Assembly: GCA_000613065.1 (NCBI GenBank)
Contig: CBZS010000166.1
Coordinates: 1-36,740 of the forward strand
Reading direction: 5' to 3'
Origin: Richelia intracellularis
GTDB lineage: Bacteria > Cyanobacteriota > Cyanobacteriia > Cyanobacteriales > Nostocaceae
DNA length: 36,740 bases
Each line of letters begins with the position of its first letter. The first letter of the stretch is position 1. Positions 15,699 to 25,164 of the stretch are shown here, in pieces. Made by a program: the position numbers and the translations under genes. The notes under the pieces were generated by a model that saw only the letters and a program-made list of their open reading frames with translations, searched no databases and was not told where the DNA came from.

Positions 15699-15842
15699 GA
15701 TGCCAAGTTTAGCAAGAGTCATGTAGTACCTCAACCAGTACCCGAGCCAGAATCAATGTCTTTATGGGGAACTGTCTTAGCAGGAGTATTTACTATTGGT
15801 TCTACTTTGAAATCTAAATACAAAAAGCAGATCGCATCCTAA
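15699..15842 (+). pseudogene. C-terminal remnant of a PEP-CTERM exported protein
   Basis: The open stretch after a TGA at 15696-15698 ends with VPQPVPEPESMSLWGTVLAG, a hydrophobic segment and the basic tail KSKYKKQIAS. This is the PEP-CTERM sorting signal (Pro-Glu-Pro, membrane helix, basic end) recognised by exosortase. Everything N-terminal to it is missing; only 26 bp separate it from the right end of the IS5-type element. Insertion followed by decay or deletion probably destroyed the gene. Confidence 0.7.
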
Positions 15843-16130
15843 CTCGATAGCGAATTATGATACGTTTGTTTACTCATGGATAAGTGCTGAGTATGTATCT
15901 AAAAATGTCAGTAGAATTCAAATAACTTATTATTCTCTGCACATTATTTGGATAGTATCAAGGCTATTATGGCCGAGTTATCTAGGAGCATCAACAATTT
16001 TTTAATTTATGATGTCTGAGGATTTAAAGAGTATTTTGATCTATATTTAATTGTCTTAACTTTGCGGCTAATTTCTATTTTGTTTGTATCGCAAGAAAAC
16101 ATAATATCAAAACAGTGATGGCAACCCATA
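15843..16130. other. Intergenic region, nothing recognised
   Basis: About 290 bp of AT-rich sequence between the PEP-CTERM remnant and the terminator of the ribosomal-protein block. No ORF or RNA gene was seen. Confidence 0.4.
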
Positions 16131-16181
16131 AAGCAAAAACCGTTTATCTGTATTTTACAAAACAAATAGACAAACGGTTTT
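16131..16181 (-). terminator. Terminator after prfA
   Basis: On the minus strand a stem based on AAAACCGTTT (16172-16181) pairs with AAACGGTTTT (16136-16145), extended by imperfect pairing toward an AT-rich loop, and ends in a T-rich tract (TTTTTGCTT). It lies about 55 bp beyond the prfA stop and fits an intrinsic terminator for the end of the long minus-strand block. Confidence 0.75.
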
Positions 16182-16234
16182 CACTGTTAAATGACCTTGT
16201 AATCAGATAGCGATAGCCTGATTACTTTAAACTA

Positions 16235-17332
16235 TTAATTACTAGTAGAAGCAGCTAACTCTGCCAATCGCTCCTGCTGATCTTGAGAAATACAGGATTG
16301 AACCATATTTTCTATATCCCCTTCCAGAACTGGCGTAAGGGAAAAGTTCTGATTCAAACGATGGTCAGTAGCACGATTATCTTTGTAATTATAAGTACGT
16401 ATTTTCTCGGAACGTGCCCCCGTTCCTACTTGCGAGCGCCTCATAGAAGTTACTTCTTCCATCTGCTCACGCAATTTCATTTCATACAATTTCGCACGTA
16501 AGATTTGTAACGCCCTTTCTTTATTCTGTAACTGGCTCCGTTCTTCTGTACAAAAAATACGAATACCAGTAGGTTTGTGGTACAAGTCTGCCGCAGTTTC
16601 TACCTTGTTGACGTTTTGTCCACCAGCACCACCAGAACGTGCTGTAGACATTTCAATATCTTTGGCATCGATGTGAATTTCTACGTCATCGACTTCAGGC
16701 ATTACTGCTACTGTAGCTGTGGAAGTATGTACCCTTCCCCCTGCTTCTGTAACAGGAACTCTCTGTACCCGGTGTACTCCGGCTTCAAACTTCAACTTAC
16801 TGTAAACACTGTCCCCTTGAATTTCTAAGATCGCTTCTTTAAAGCCACCCATTTCAGCCAGGGATTCGCTGATTAGCTTCACTCGCCAACCTTGACCATC
16901 AGCATACTTGGAGTACATCCGTACCAAATCGCCAGCCCAAATACTGGCTTCATCACCACCAGTACCAGCACGAATTTCCAACATGATGTTTTTATCATCA
17001 TTGGGATCACGGGGTAATAGGAGGATTTTCAAACGAACTTCTAGTTCTTCGATTGTTGCTTCTAATTCTTTAACCTCCAGAGTCGCCATTTCTTGCAGCT
17101 CTGGATCGCCTTGTGACTCCTTTAAAACCTCTTTGGCTCCTTCTAATTCAGAGGTAGCAGTTTTCCAATTATCATAGGTTTCTACCACCTCTTCCAACCC
17201 AGACCGTGCTTTTGCCACTTTTTGATATTCATCTGGATTATTAGCAGTATCCGGATCGGCAAGACGACGGGTTAATTCATGAAAAGTTTGTTCGACGGAT
17301 TTTAGTTTCTCCAGTAAATATACTTCAGCCAT
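16235..17332 (-). CDS. prfA: Peptide chain release factor 1 (RF1)
   Basis: RF1 recognises UAA and UAG stop codons and hydrolyses peptidyl-tRNA. With the start at 17332 ([15 protein letters not shown]) the protein has 365 residues, the usual length. The codon-recognition motif PVT (PxT type) lies at about 193-195 in [15 protein letters not shown], and the catalytic GGQ at about 237-239 in [11 protein letters not shown]. The GTGGDEA segment that is conserved in class-I factors is also present. The open frame extends 21 codons further upstream (to 17395), but that stretch is not conserved in RF1. It is the last gene of the block, 96 bp after rpmE. Confidence 0.97.
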   Translation of the reverse strand: MAEVYLLEKLKSVEQTFHELTRRLADPDTANNPDEYQKVAKARSGLEEVVETYDNWKTATSELEGAKEVLKESQGDPELQEMATLEVKELEATIEELEVRLKILLLPRDPNDDKNIMLEIRAGTGGDEASIWAGDLVRMYSKYADGQGWRVKLISESLAEMGGFKEAILEIQGDSVYSKLKFEAGVHRVQRVPVTEAGGRVHTSTATVAVMPEVDDVEIHIDAKDIEMSTARSGGAGGQNVNKVETAADLYHKPTGIRIFCTEERSQLQNKERALQILRAKLYEMKLREQMEEVTSMRRSQVGTGARSEKIRTYNYKDNRATDHRLNQNFSLTPVLEGDIENMVQSCISQDQQERLAELAASTSN

Positions 17333-17428
17333 GACGAGTTTCACTCCAAAAAAACAACAACTTGGCTCACCCATAAATAACAAGCGACCCAGCACAGGCA
17401 GGGTCGTCGTGAAAGCAGAGCCAAACCG

Positions 17429-17668
17429 CTACTTTTTCTTACCTTCGTCAGCAGATTGATCTTTCTTCATACCATACTTACGGAGGAACCGATCTACGCG
17501 ACCTTCGGTGTCAATTATCTTTTGAGTCCCGGTGTAGAAGGGATGGTTTCCAGACCAAACATCTACGTGCAATTCTGGCTTGGTGGAACCAACAGTCATC
17601 ACCACTTGCCCATTACAGTAAACTTTAGCTTCTGGATACCACTCTGGATGAATATCGGATTTAGCCAT
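17429..17668 (-). CDS. rpmE: 50S ribosomal protein L31
   Basis: L31 bridges the two subunits near the central protuberance. This 79-residue protein shows the family core HPEWYPEAKVYCNGQVVMTV and WSGNHPFYTGTQKIIDTEGR. Only one Cys (Cys18) of the zinc-binding set is present, so it belongs to the group that does not bind zinc through a CxxC pair, as is usual in cyanobacteria. It follows rpsI after a 342-bp gap that contains a strong terminator, so it may have its own promoter. Confidence 0.96.
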   Translation of the reverse strand: MAKSDIHPEWYPEAKVYCNGQVVMTVGSTKPELHVDVWSGNHPFYTGTQKIIDTEGRVDRFLRKYGMKKDQSADEGKKK

Positions 17669-17790
17669 TGTTCCTTTTGTGGTCTTCCTAATAAAAATTG
17701 TAACTTCTAGTTTTTATGGAATTGTTGATTTGAGATTTTAAATTTTACAAAACTACCCTTAATGTAAATTTAGAATTGATATTTTTGTCA

Positions 17791-17836
17791 TTTTATAGCT
17801 AATTCCAAAACTATGGTTTTGGAATTAGCTATAAAA
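17791..17836. terminator. Strong terminator after rpsI
   Basis: A perfect 21-bp stem (17791-17811 with 17816-17836) and a 4-base loop, with T-runs on the outer side of the stem on both strands. It is well placed to terminate the rplM-rpsI end of the block before rpmE on the minus strand, and could act in both directions. Confidence 0.8.
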
Positions 17837-17983
17837 ATTCACAATATAATAACAAATATTTTCAATTCACATCAAGCGTAAATCGGTAGTCTTCTAGAAG
17901 TAATGATACGAGTTTGTGTAATCTCCTGTATGCAAGGAAAATGAAGACAAAATCATTACTTGTGTAGCAACACCCGTAAATCA

Positions 17984-18010
17984 AATCTAAAATCCAAAAT
18001 CCAAAATCCA
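17984..18010. repeat. Short heptamer repeat (AAAATCC) beside rpsI
   Basis: Three tandem AAAATCC-type heptamers directly after the rpsI stop codon. Short tandemly repeated heptamers of this kind are common between genes of filamentous cyanobacteria. Related single or double units occur near 991 and 30090-30140. Confidence 0.6.
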
Positions 18011-18427
18011 TTAACGTTTGGAATACTGGGGTGCCTTGCGAGCTTTGTGCAAACCGTACTTTTTCCGCTCTTTGGCTCTTGGATCCCTAGTGAGATACCC
18101 TTCTGTCTTTAGAGGAGAACGATTTTCTGGGTCTAGTTGACATAAAGCACGGGCAACACCAAGACGAATGGCATCAGATTGTCCGGTTAAACCACCTCCT
18201 TCGGCTTTAACCAAAATGTCATACTCGCTTTCTAAACCCAAGGTTTCCAATGGCGCTTTAATTACACCCAAATAGTTGGCATTGTATTGGAAATAATTTT
18301 CCCCTTCTTTGCCATTGACTTTCAATTGTCCACTACCGGGTACTAAACGCACTCTAGCGATCGCGGATTTACGACGACCAGTACCCCAATATACAGCGCG
18401 TCCGCTGTCCGCATCTGTTGCTTGCAT
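18011..18427 (-). CDS. rpsI: 30S ribosomal protein S9
   Basis: S9 lies in the head of the small subunit, and its C-terminal tail touches the P-site tRNA. The 138-residue protein has [19 protein letters not shown] near the start, [19 protein letters not shown] in the middle, and the conserved ending [13 protein letters not shown]. It overlaps the rplM stop by one base (TAATG), so the two should be translationally coupled. Complete and ordinary. Confidence 0.98.
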   Translation of the reverse strand: MQATDADSGRAVYWGTGRRKSAIARVRLVPGSGQLKVNGKEGENYFQYNANYLGVIKAPLETLGLESEYDILVKAEGGGLTGQSDAIRLGVARALCQLDPENRSPLKTEGYLTRDPRAKERKKYGLHKARKAPQYSKR

Positions 18428-18882
18428 TAATTTTTAGCTCCTGGAATAGTGTTTATTTTCAGCTCTTGGGGTTTTTGAGCCCCATGGGGGTGGGTGGAAC
18501 CTGCATATACTTTCAACTTGGTAAATAATTGTTTACCCAAGCTGTTTTTAGGAAGCATTCCTTTCACAGCTTTTTCAATGATCCGTTCAGGAATACGCCC
18601 TTGCAAGTGTTCAAAGGTTTCGGTTTTCATTCCACCAGGACGACCGGAGTGACGACGGTATAGTTTTTGACTGCGCTTTTTACCGGTTACGTCTACCTTC
18701 TCGGCGTTGATGACGATGACAAATTCGCCCGTATCCATATTAGGGGTATAGTAGGGCTTATTTTTTCCCCGTAATACCATGGCAATTTCACTTGCTAAAC
18801 GACCCAGACGTTGGTCTGCGGCATCTACAACGTACCAATTTTTTTCCAGGGTACTACCCGATGGGAGGTATGTTTTGTTCAT
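18427..18882 (-). CDS. rplM: 50S ribosomal protein L13
   Basis: L13 is an early-assembly large-subunit protein. The 151-residue sequence begins [20 protein letters not shown] and contains the family signature [15 protein letters not shown] and [20 protein letters not shown]. It lies 71 bp after truA and overlaps rpsI by one base. Intact. Confidence 0.98.
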   Translation of the reverse strand: MNKTYLPSGSTLEKNWYVVDAADQRLGRLASEIAMVLRGKNKPYYTPNMDTGEFVIVINAEKVDVTGKKRSQKLYRRHSGRPGGMKTETFEHLQGRIPERIIEKAVKGMLPKNSLGKQLFTKLKVYAGSTHPHGAQKPQELKINTIPGAKN

Positions 18883-18953
18883 TGGTGTTTGACTTGTATA
18901 TTGGTGTGCAATATTTAAAACAATTTTTAGGCAGTTATTTCCCCTACTCCCAT

Positions 18954-19805
18954 TTATTGATTTAACTGTTCAAAGAAGTATTGGGGTTGGGTATCGTACC
19001 AGACTTGAGGAGGAAAGGGGAAGTCTGGATAGCCCACTCTTAATAAACATAATCCTTTTGCTGGTGCAGCGTGTCTGACTTCTTTCCTGAGTTGATTTTG
19101 CCAAATATGGGTAAATCTTTCCAAGGACATTTTGCCAATACCGACTTTAACTAACATGGCCACAAGTAACCGCACCATGCCATACAAAAACCCATCTGCC
19201 TGAATTTCAATTTTGATCAATGCTCCATTGCGATCGCATTCTGCGGCTTGCACTTCTACCCAGGAATGTTTTCTCCCTGAGTTAGAACGATGAAAGGCTG
19301 CCAGGTGATGATGTCCAATTAGAGGAGTGAGCGCTTTTTGAATTAGGGTTTCATTTATAGGCTCATAAAAATAATGCCAACTAAATGGCTGTAAAAACAA
19401 GTTCGGCCTAGCTTCTGTGTATAGTGTATAGCGATAACGCCGATAAGAAGCATTAAAACGGGCGTGCCAATCACTATCTACTTTGGCGGAAGCACGAATG
19501 AGAATGCCATCCGGTAAATAGCTGTTGAGAACAGATGCCCATTTATGGGGTGGTATTTTCCCCGTAGCATCAAAATGTGCTACCTGTGCTGCAGCGTGTA
19601 CCCCACTGTCAGTTCTTCCTGCACCATGGAGATTAACTTTATGACCGAGAATGGTAGTGATCGCAGTTTCAATTTCTTCTTGAACTGTAGGTTTTTGTGG
19701 TTGCCTTTGCCAACCATGAAAATGAGTGCCCAGGTACTGAATTACCAGGGCTACTCTCTGGGTTGGTGTGGGCAAAACTTCTAACATAAAGTTGTCTTTT
19801 GTCAT
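18954..19805 (-). CDS. truA: tRNA pseudouridine(38-40) synthase TruA
   Basis: TruA isomerises uridines 38-40 in the anticodon arm of tRNAs. The 283-residue protein has the catalytic Asp66 in [18 protein letters not shown], an N-terminal [13 protein letters not shown], and [13 protein letters not shown] and [14 protein letters not shown] typical of the family. Start choice: ATG at 19805, or the ATG at 19787 giving [14 protein letters not shown]; neither has a strong Shine-Dalgarno. It is embedded between rplQ (31 bp) and rplM (71 bp), the common cyanobacterial arrangement. Confidence 0.96.
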   Translation of the reverse strand: MTKDNFMLEVLPTPTQRVALVIQYLGTHFHGWQRQPQKPTVQEEIETAITTILGHKVNLHGAGRTDSGVHAAAQVAHFDATGKIPPHKWASVLNSYLPDGILIRASAKVDSDWHARFNASYRRYRYTLYTEARPNLFLQPFSWHYFYEPINETLIQKALTPLIGHHHLAAFHRSNSGRKHSWVEVQAAECDRNGALIKIEIQADGFLYGMVRLLVAMLVKVGIGKMSLERFTHIWQNQLRKEVRHAAPAKGLCLLRVGYPDFPFPPQVWYDTQPQYFFEQLNQ

Positions 19806-19836
19806 TCGTCACCATTCATGACCAATGACCAATGGC

Positions 19837-20187
19837 TTAAATTAATTCGATAATTGCCATTTGCGCGTTATCACCACGGCGGGGTACGGTATGGTATATG
19901 CGGGTATAGCCACCATTGCGATCGCCATAACGACTAGTGGCTTGTTCAAATAGGGCATGAACTAATTGCTTATCAAACAAATAGCCCAATGCTTGGCGAC
20001 GGGCAGACAAAGAGCCATCCTTCGCCAAGGTAATCATTTTATCTACTTTCCCACGGACAGCTTTTGCTCTCGTCATGGTGGTGGTAATCCTACCATTACG
20101 AATTAATTCCGTGGCTAGTGATCGTAGTAAAGCCCGACGTTGATCTGCCGGTTTACTGAGTTTTTTCACACGACGACGGTGACGCAT
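19837..20187 (-). CDS. rplQ: 50S ribosomal protein L17
   Basis: L17 sits near the exit of the peptide tunnel. The 116-residue protein begins [20 protein letters not shown] and ends in [20 protein letters not shown], both typical. It follows rpoA after 37 bp, the near-universal bacterial order. Intact. Confidence 0.98.
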   Translation of the reverse strand: MRHRRRVKKLSKPADQRRALLRSLATELIRNGRITTTMTRAKAVRGKVDKMITLAKDGSLSARRQALGYLFDKQLVHALFEQATSRYGDRNGGYTRIYHTVPRRGDNAQMAIIELI

Positions 20188-20224
20188 AATACACCAATTA
20201 ATAGTTAATAGTTCAATGTTTGTG

Positions 20225-21172
20225 TTAATTATTTTTGCCAGACCTTTCTTGGGGCAGAGTAATACCTAAGCGTCGCTGTAATGCTTCTACAACTTCTTCG
20301 GCTGATTTTTGACCAAAGTTCTTTATTTCTAATAGGTCTTCTTGGGTGAAATCCAACAAGTCAGCAACTGAGTTTACCTGAGCACGCTTCAAACAGTTAT
20401 AAGCCCGCACAGATAACTGTAGCTCCTCGATGGGAATTTGTGCGGTGGGGTCTTGATCCACATCCACCACAGTATCCGTCTGTTCGATGGAAATATCTTT
20501 CAACGGATTAAATAAGTCTACTAAAATCGTAGCAGCGGAAGATAATGCTTCTTGGGGGCTGAGACTACCATTCGTCCAGACTTCTAAAAGCAACTTATCC
20601 TTAGGGATACCGCTTTCTGTCCTGGCTTCTTCCACACTGTAATTGACTTTCCTTACTGGCATAAAGATGGAGTCAATTTGCAAAAAGTCCAAGGAAGTAG
20701 CTTCTTCTCTGCCCCTTTCCACCGTACGGTAGCCAGTACCTTTTTCAATCCGGAATTCCATTTCCAATTTTGCTCCCTCTGACAAGGTCGCAACATACTG
20801 GGTAGGATTTATAAGTTCAACTTCACTGGGTAAATCAAAATGGGCGGAAGTTACAGTTGCTGGACCGTTTACCAATAATCTGCCTATTTGAGGTTGGGCT
20901 GAATAACTCTTGAGGATGACTTCCTTCATCTTCATCAGGATTTCCAGCACATCTTCCCGTACTCCTGGAACTGTGGCAAACTCATGGGTAACACCGGCAA
21001 TTCTCACAGATGTGACAGCAGTACCTTCTAAGTTTGATAACAAAACCCTTCTCAAGGCATTACCAAGGGTTGTTCCCTGACCCCGTTCTAGAGGTTCTAG
21101 AATAAATTTACTATAATGGCTCCTAATTTCCTCGCTACTAGTATCTATACATTCAATTTGAAATTGCGCCAC
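20225..21172 (-). CDS. rpoA: RNA polymerase alpha subunit
   Basis: The alpha subunit nucleates RNA polymerase assembly (dimerising N-terminal domain, to about residue 230) and contacts promoter UP elements and regulators (C-terminal domain, about 245-310). Visible signatures are [35 protein letters not shown] and, in the C-terminal domain, [20 protein letters not shown] and [12 protein letters not shown]. At 315 residues it is the usual cyanobacterial size. The start is GTG, about 6 bases after a GGGAGG ribosome-binding site. A 405-bp gap separates it from rpsK, suggesting separate control. Confidence 0.98.
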   Translation of the reverse strand: MAQFQIECIDTSSEEIRSHYSKFILEPLERGQGTTLGNALRRVLLSNLEGTAVTSVRIAGVTHEFATVPGVREDVLEILMKMKEVILKSYSAQPQIGRLLVNGPATVTSAHFDLPSEVELINPTQYVATLSEGAKLEMEFRIEKGTGYRTVERGREEATSLDFLQIDSIFMPVRKVNYSVEEARTESGIPKDKLLLEVWTNGSLSPQEALSSAATILVDLFNPLKDISIEQTDTVVDVDQDPTAQIPIEELQLSVRAYNCLKRAQVNSVADLLDFTQEDLLEIKNFGQKSAEEVVEALQRRLGITLPQERSGKNN

Positions 21173-21577
21173 AGAGTAGCCTCCCTTATTTTCAGGTATT
21201 GCTAGTAGGCAAATTAAGTTGCCTCCCGAGTTTGATTAATCCTCCCTGCGGTCTGTCTGAACAAACTTCTATTTATTTCTTAAACTAGTATAGTTTGCAA
21301 CTAGAAATCCGTAGGCGAGCTTTACGAATATGGGCTTGTCAGGTCCTTAAGCCTATCCAGATATGGTGACATCACCCCGTTGGGAAGCTATCGCTATACC
21401 CTTACTTTCTTATCTTTGATATTGTTTGTGCCGGTTACCCACCCTATGAGTTAGCTAGCTTAGTTGGGAATAAACCGGTCTAAACCTAAGAACACAATGT
21501 AAACTGCTAAGATTCAGGGACTTGCCCCTTATTTTTGGTTTTCCCTGGCAGAGTCTCTCATTACTGAAGCTGTTGAG
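21173..21577 (-). promoter_or_regulatory. Long rpsK-rpoA spacer, likely rpoA leader or promoter
   Basis: 405 bp without a recognisable gene, by far the largest gap within the rplC-to-rplM stretch. It contains a small hairpin near 21212-21230 (AGGCAA pairing with TTGCCT) close to the rpoA ribosome-binding site. I infer an internal promoter or structured leader for rpoA-rplQ-truA-rplM-rpsI; no -10/-35 pair is claimed. Confidence 0.35.
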
Positions 21578-21973
21578 CTAAACTCGACGGCGTTTTGGTG
21601 GACGACATCCATTATGAGGAATCGGGGTAATATCACGAATTAGGGTAATTTCTAGCCCGGCCCCTTGTAATGCCCTGATGGCGGTTTCTCTACCTGCACC
21701 AGGACCACTTACCATAACTTCAATTTGGCGCATCCCTTGGTCTATAGCTCTACGACCTGCGCTTTCTGCTGCTGTTTGAGCAGCAAAGGGTGTACCTTTT
21801 TTCGCACCTTTAAATCCACTAGAACCTGCACTCGCCCAAGAAATTACATCTCCGTTTTGATCGGTAATGGTGACAATGCTATTGTTAAAAGTAGACTGGA
21901 TATAAGCAACCCCATTGGGAACGTTACGTTTTTGCTTTTTGCTTCCGCCTTTTTTGGTTGGTTGTCGCGCCAT
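21578..21973 (-). CDS. rpsK: 30S ribosomal protein S11
   Basis: S11 forms part of the platform around the 3' end of 16S rRNA near the E site. The 131-residue sequence has [39 protein letters not shown] and the C-terminal [18 protein letters not shown]. It follows rpsM after 107 bp. Intact. Confidence 0.98.
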   Translation of the reverse strand: MARQPTKKGGSKKQKRNVPNGVAYIQSTFNNSIVTITDQNGDVISWASAGSSGFKGAKKGTPFAAQTAAESAGRRAIDQGMRQIEVMVSGPGAGRETAIRALQGAGLEITLIRDITPIPHNGCRPPKRRRV

Positions 21974-22080
21974 GTTGTTGTACTTAAAAAATTAAACTAC
22001 TAATTACTTGCAATGACTTTACTGCTGACACAAGCTTTGTGCTGCGCATAATGCCCTGCCATAGCCAGAGGACTAATATA

Positions 22081-22461
22081 TTACTTACCAGGAGCCTTCT
22101 TCTTACCAGCTACTGTCTGTCTGCGTCCCCGACGAGTCCTAGCGTTGGTACGGGTTCTTTGTCCCCTTACAGGTAAACCCATGCGGTGACGACGACCTCT
22201 ATAGGTACCAATATCAACGAGACGCTTAATGTTCATCGCCTCCCAACGTCTCAAGTCACCTTCAACTTGATAATTACTCTCAATTTCAGCTCTGAGTGCT
22301 GCTACATCTCCATCACTGAGGTCTTTTACACGGGTCTCTGGATTGACATTAGTAGCGGCTAAAATTTTATGAGACCTAGTTAGTCCAATTCCATAAATGT
22401 AGGTTAGACCAATTTCTATCCTCTTATCCCGTGGTAGGTCTACTCCGGCAATACGTGCCAT
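22081..22461 (-). CDS. rpsM: 30S ribosomal protein S13
   Basis: S13 is in the head of the small subunit and contacts the large subunit and tRNAs. The 126-residue protein begins [20 protein letters not shown], contains [14 protein letters not shown] (helix-two-turn-helix) and [19 protein letters not shown], and has a basic tail (GKKKAPGK). It follows rpmJ after 93 bp. Intact. Confidence 0.98.
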   Translation of the reverse strand: MARIAGVDLPRDKRIEIGLTYIYGIGLTRSHKILAATNVNPETRVKDLSDGDVAALRAEIESNYQVEGDLRRWEAMNIKRLVDIGTYRGRRHRMGLPVRGQRTRTNARTRRGRRQTVAGKKKAPGK

Positions 22462-22554
22462 TTTGGATTATCTCCCTCTCTTTTATCCCTAATACAGACT
22501 ATTATCTTAGTAACGCATATGTAATTAAATTTACTCCTATTTGGAGCAATTACC

Positions 22555-22668
22555 CTATCCCTGACGTTGTTTGTGCTTGGGGTTAGGACAAATCACCATG
22601 ACCCGACCACGACGTTTTATCACGGTACATTTTTCACAAATTTTCTTCACAGAGGCTCGGACTTTCAT
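22555..22668 (-). CDS. rpmJ: 50S ribosomal protein L36
   Basis: A 37-residue gene at the conserved infA-rpmJ-rpsM position. The translation starts [20 protein letters not shown] and ends [11 protein letters not shown]. Cys11, Cys14, Cys27 and His32 form the zinc site of the C+ form of L36. The length and position are exactly as expected. It lies 110 bp after infA. Confidence 0.97.
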   Translation of the reverse strand: MKVRASVKKICEKCTVIKRRGRVMVICPNPKHKQRQG

Positions 22669-22778
22669 GGTCTTATTGTGCGACTCCAAATATTAAATGT
22701 TAACATTTTTTTAGAAGATAGTCAGTTAAGTTTAACAAGTTTACTGACTATTTTTATGGTATAGTTCTCTACGTGGCT

Positions 22779-23003
22779 CTACTTTTTACGTAATCGATAG
22801 GTGATTCTACCTTTAGTGAGGTCATAGGGGGTAAGCTCCACTTTTACACGATCACCAGGTAAAATCTTGATGTAATTGCGGCGAATCTTGCCAGAAATAT
22901 GAGCCAAAACATTGAACCCATTATCTAAATCGACGCGAAACATGGCATTGGGCAAGGACTCCGTCACAGTCCCTTCCATTTCAATCAAATCTTGCTTAGA
23001 CAA
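22779..23003 (-). CDS. infA: Translation initiation factor IF-1
   Basis: IF-1 binds the A site of the 30S subunit during initiation. The 74-residue protein ([20 protein letters not shown] after the initiator, then an S1/OB fold ending [11 protein letters not shown]) matches the family length only if it starts at the TTG codon at 23001-23003. A GAGGGAG ribosome-binding site about 6 bases upstream supports this. The open frame reaches 23072, but that extra part is not conserved. Upstream are 218 bp of spacer after adk. Confidence 0.95.
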
Positions 23004-23221
23004 ATCGTTTCTCCCTCTACTCGGCAATTTGCTGTTCCCGTACACCTGACTCTCAGTTTGCAACAAACACATTTGTCTTGTTTTTGCAATAGTTTATTAA
23101 TATATCTTAATTCATTGTTTTATTTTTCGGCGGTGTGAATGCTCTGTGGGGTCTTTGTAGACGGCAACGAACACAAAATTTTTGTGGCTCTCACCGTCAT
23201 AAACCTCTCAGCCATAGTGAT

Positions 23222-23776
23222 TCAAGAACTGATAGCAGCTTTTAATGCAGTAGTGACTCCTTCCGGAGACTGATCGCCGTTGACTACAACCAGTAATTTT
23301 TGTTGCTGATAATAGTCAATCAAAGGAGCCGTATCGGAACGATAAACTTCCAGACGACGACGAATCACATCTTCTGCGTCATCTTTCCTTCCCCGCTCTA
23401 ACAACCGAGATACCACTACATTGTCAGGAGCATCCAAATTAATCACCTTTACTTGTGATTGATTCAATTCTTGCAACAATGAAGACAAGAAAGTTGCCTG
23501 CTTGACGGTACGGGGAAACCCATCTAGTATCCATCCAGATTTCGTCTCATCTTGGTTCAAGCGTTCCTTGACCATGTCCTGTACTAAATCATCGGGAACT
23601 AATTCTCCCCTATCCATATACCCTTGAGCTTTTACTCCTAGAGGAGTTTTTTCCTTGAGGGCTGCACGGAGAATATCCCCAGTAGAAATATGAGGAATAT
23701 GGGAGTCATCTGCCAGAATTTTGGCTTGAGTTCCTTTACCGGCTCCTGGAGGCCCCAGGAAGATAAATCGAGTCAC
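23222..23776 (-). CDS. adk: Adenylate kinase
   Basis: It catalyses ATP + AMP to 2 ADP in the cytosol, controlling adenylate balance. The 184-residue protein has the P-loop GPPGAGKGT (residues 8-16), STGDILRAAL and DGFPRTVKQA for AMP binding, and RGRKDDAEDVIRRRLEVY with a short LID, typical of the short-form enzymes in cyanobacteria. The start is GTG, overlapping the secY stop by one base (TAGTG), so translation is probably coupled to SecY. Confidence 0.97.
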   Translation of the reverse strand: MTRFIFLGPPGAGKGTQAKILADDSHIPHISTGDILRAALKEKTPLGVKAQGYMDRGELVPDDLVQDMVKERLNQDETKSGWILDGFPRTVKQATFLSSLLQELNQSQVKVINLDAPDNVVVSRLLERGRKDDAEDVIRRRLEVYRSDTAPLIDYYQQQKLLVVVNGDQSPEGVTTALKAAISS

Positions 23777-25092
23777 TATTGTTTCACCATCCCTTCATAA
23801 CGCTGAGAAATAACGTAGGTTTGGACTTGTTTGGCTGTATCAATCGCAACACCAACCAGGATGAGTAAGGATGTTGCACCCAAACCCCTAAATGTTGGTA
23901 CACCCAATACCCTTTCCAGTGCTGTCGGGATAATTGCTACCAAACCTAAAAAGACTGCGCCTAAAAATGTCAGCCGATTTAACACCCGCTCGATGTATTC
24001 GCTAGTGGCTTTACCGGGACGAATGCCAGGAATACTTGAACCCATTTTTTTCAGGTTCTGCGACACATCCACTGGATTGACAATCAAGGAAGAATAAAAG
24101 TAGCTAAAGAAAATAATTGAAACTAGGTAAACCAAGGCATAAAACCAGGACTGGGAACCGCTCGGATTGAGATAGGTACTGACAAACCTGGAATAATTGG
24201 GATTATTAACAAATCTTTCAATTAACAAAGGCAAACTTAAAATCGCAGCTGCAAAGATAATTGGCATTACCCCCCCTTGGTTAAGACGCAAGGGTAAATA
24301 GCTGCGCTGTTCTGCTAAAATTCGCCGACCGACTTGCCGACGGGCGGAAATAATGGGGATGCGACGTACACCTTCTTGGACAAAGACAATACCGACAATA
24401 GTTAATAAGAAAAGTAGTAACAGGACAATTACCCGTCCGACTATTTCCCTACCGCCAGTTTGGACAAAATCCAAGGTATCTCCCAGAGCTTTAGGTAACG
24501 TGGCAACAATGTTGACAAAAATCAACAAAGACGCACCATTACCCACACCCCTTTCTGTAATTACCTCAGAAGCCCACATGACAAACATAGAACCAGCAAC
24601 CAGAGCGATCGCTGTATCTGCCACGAATACTGGACCATAGCTCTGGGCAAAGTCTTTCAGCCAAAATGCTGAAATGAAAGTACTTTGAATTATTGCCCAC
24701 ACTAAGGATACATAACGGGTGACTTGGGAAATCTTCCGTCTTCCCGCTTCTCCTTCGTTTTTCTGTAAATTTTCTAAAGATGGGATGGCGGCAGTAAGTA
24801 ATTGGATAATAATGGAGGCATTAATGTAAGGCAAAATACCTAAAGCAAATACCCCCAATGCAGATAGTCCGCCACCGGAGAAGATATCTAAAAAGTTTAA
24901 TACCTGGTTGTTTCCCTGGAGAGCAGCCGCAAAACTGTCGCGGTCTATACCAGGGATAGGTACATGATTGCCAAAGCGAATCAAAATTAGGATACCGACG
25001 GTGACAAGCAGCCGACCTCTAAGTCCTGCTGCTTGCGCCATCTGCATAAAAGTTTCTTGAGCCGTTGGTGGTTTTTCTCTACTGATACTCAT
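23776..25092 (-). CDS. secY: Protein translocase subunit SecY
   Basis: SecY forms the channel for secretory and membrane proteins in plasma and thylakoid membranes. The 438-residue protein has ten predicted membrane helices. Visible markers: RFGNHVPIPGIDRDSF near helix 1, LGILPYINASIIIQLL, VQEGVRRIPIISARR and ISQRYEGMVKQ at the end. It lies between rplO (72 bp) and adk (1-bp overlap). Intact. Confidence 0.98.
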   Translation of the reverse strand: MSISREKPPTAQETFMQMAQAAGLRGRLLVTVGILILIRFGNHVPIPGIDRDSFAAALQGNNQVLNFLDIFSGGGLSALGVFALGILPYINASIIIQLLTAAIPSLENLQKNEGEAGRRKISQVTRYVSLVWAIIQSTFISAFWLKDFAQSYGPVFVADTAIALVAGSMFVMWASEVITERGVGNGASLLIFVNIVATLPKALGDTLDFVQTGGREIVGRVIVLLLLFLLTIVGIVFVQEGVRRIPIISARRQVGRRILAEQRSYLPLRLNQGGVMPIIFAAAILSLPLLIERFVNNPNYSRFVSTYLNPSGSQSWFYALVYLVSIIFFSYFYSSLIVNPVDVSQNLKKMGSSIPGIRPGKATSEYIERVLNRLTFLGAVFLGLVAIIPTALERVLGVPTFRGLGATSLLILVGVAIDTAKQVQTYVISQRYEGMVKQ

Positions 25093-25164
25093 ACTCTGGC
25101 TACCTTTATAGTGAAGTAGGGCGCTGGCAAGAGACCGCGAACGCTAAAATAAGGGTTACTAGCC

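Larger units (their letters stand above)
17669..18010. other. rpmE-rpsI intergenic region
   Basis: 342 bp holding a strong bidirectional-looking hairpin (17791-17836), a short heptamer array next to the rpsI stop (17984-18010) and a 10-bp inverted repeat around 17899-17960. It presumably includes a promoter for rpmE-prfA. Confidence 0.5.

Noticed and set aside
17333-17395. Longer N-terminus for RF1
   Set aside because: The 21 extra codons are not conserved in RF1, while the start at 17332 gives the usual length and N-terminus.
17984-18010. Heptamer repeat as a possible regulatory array
   Set aside because: Too short and of a type commonly dispersed in filamentous cyanobacteria; no sign of function.
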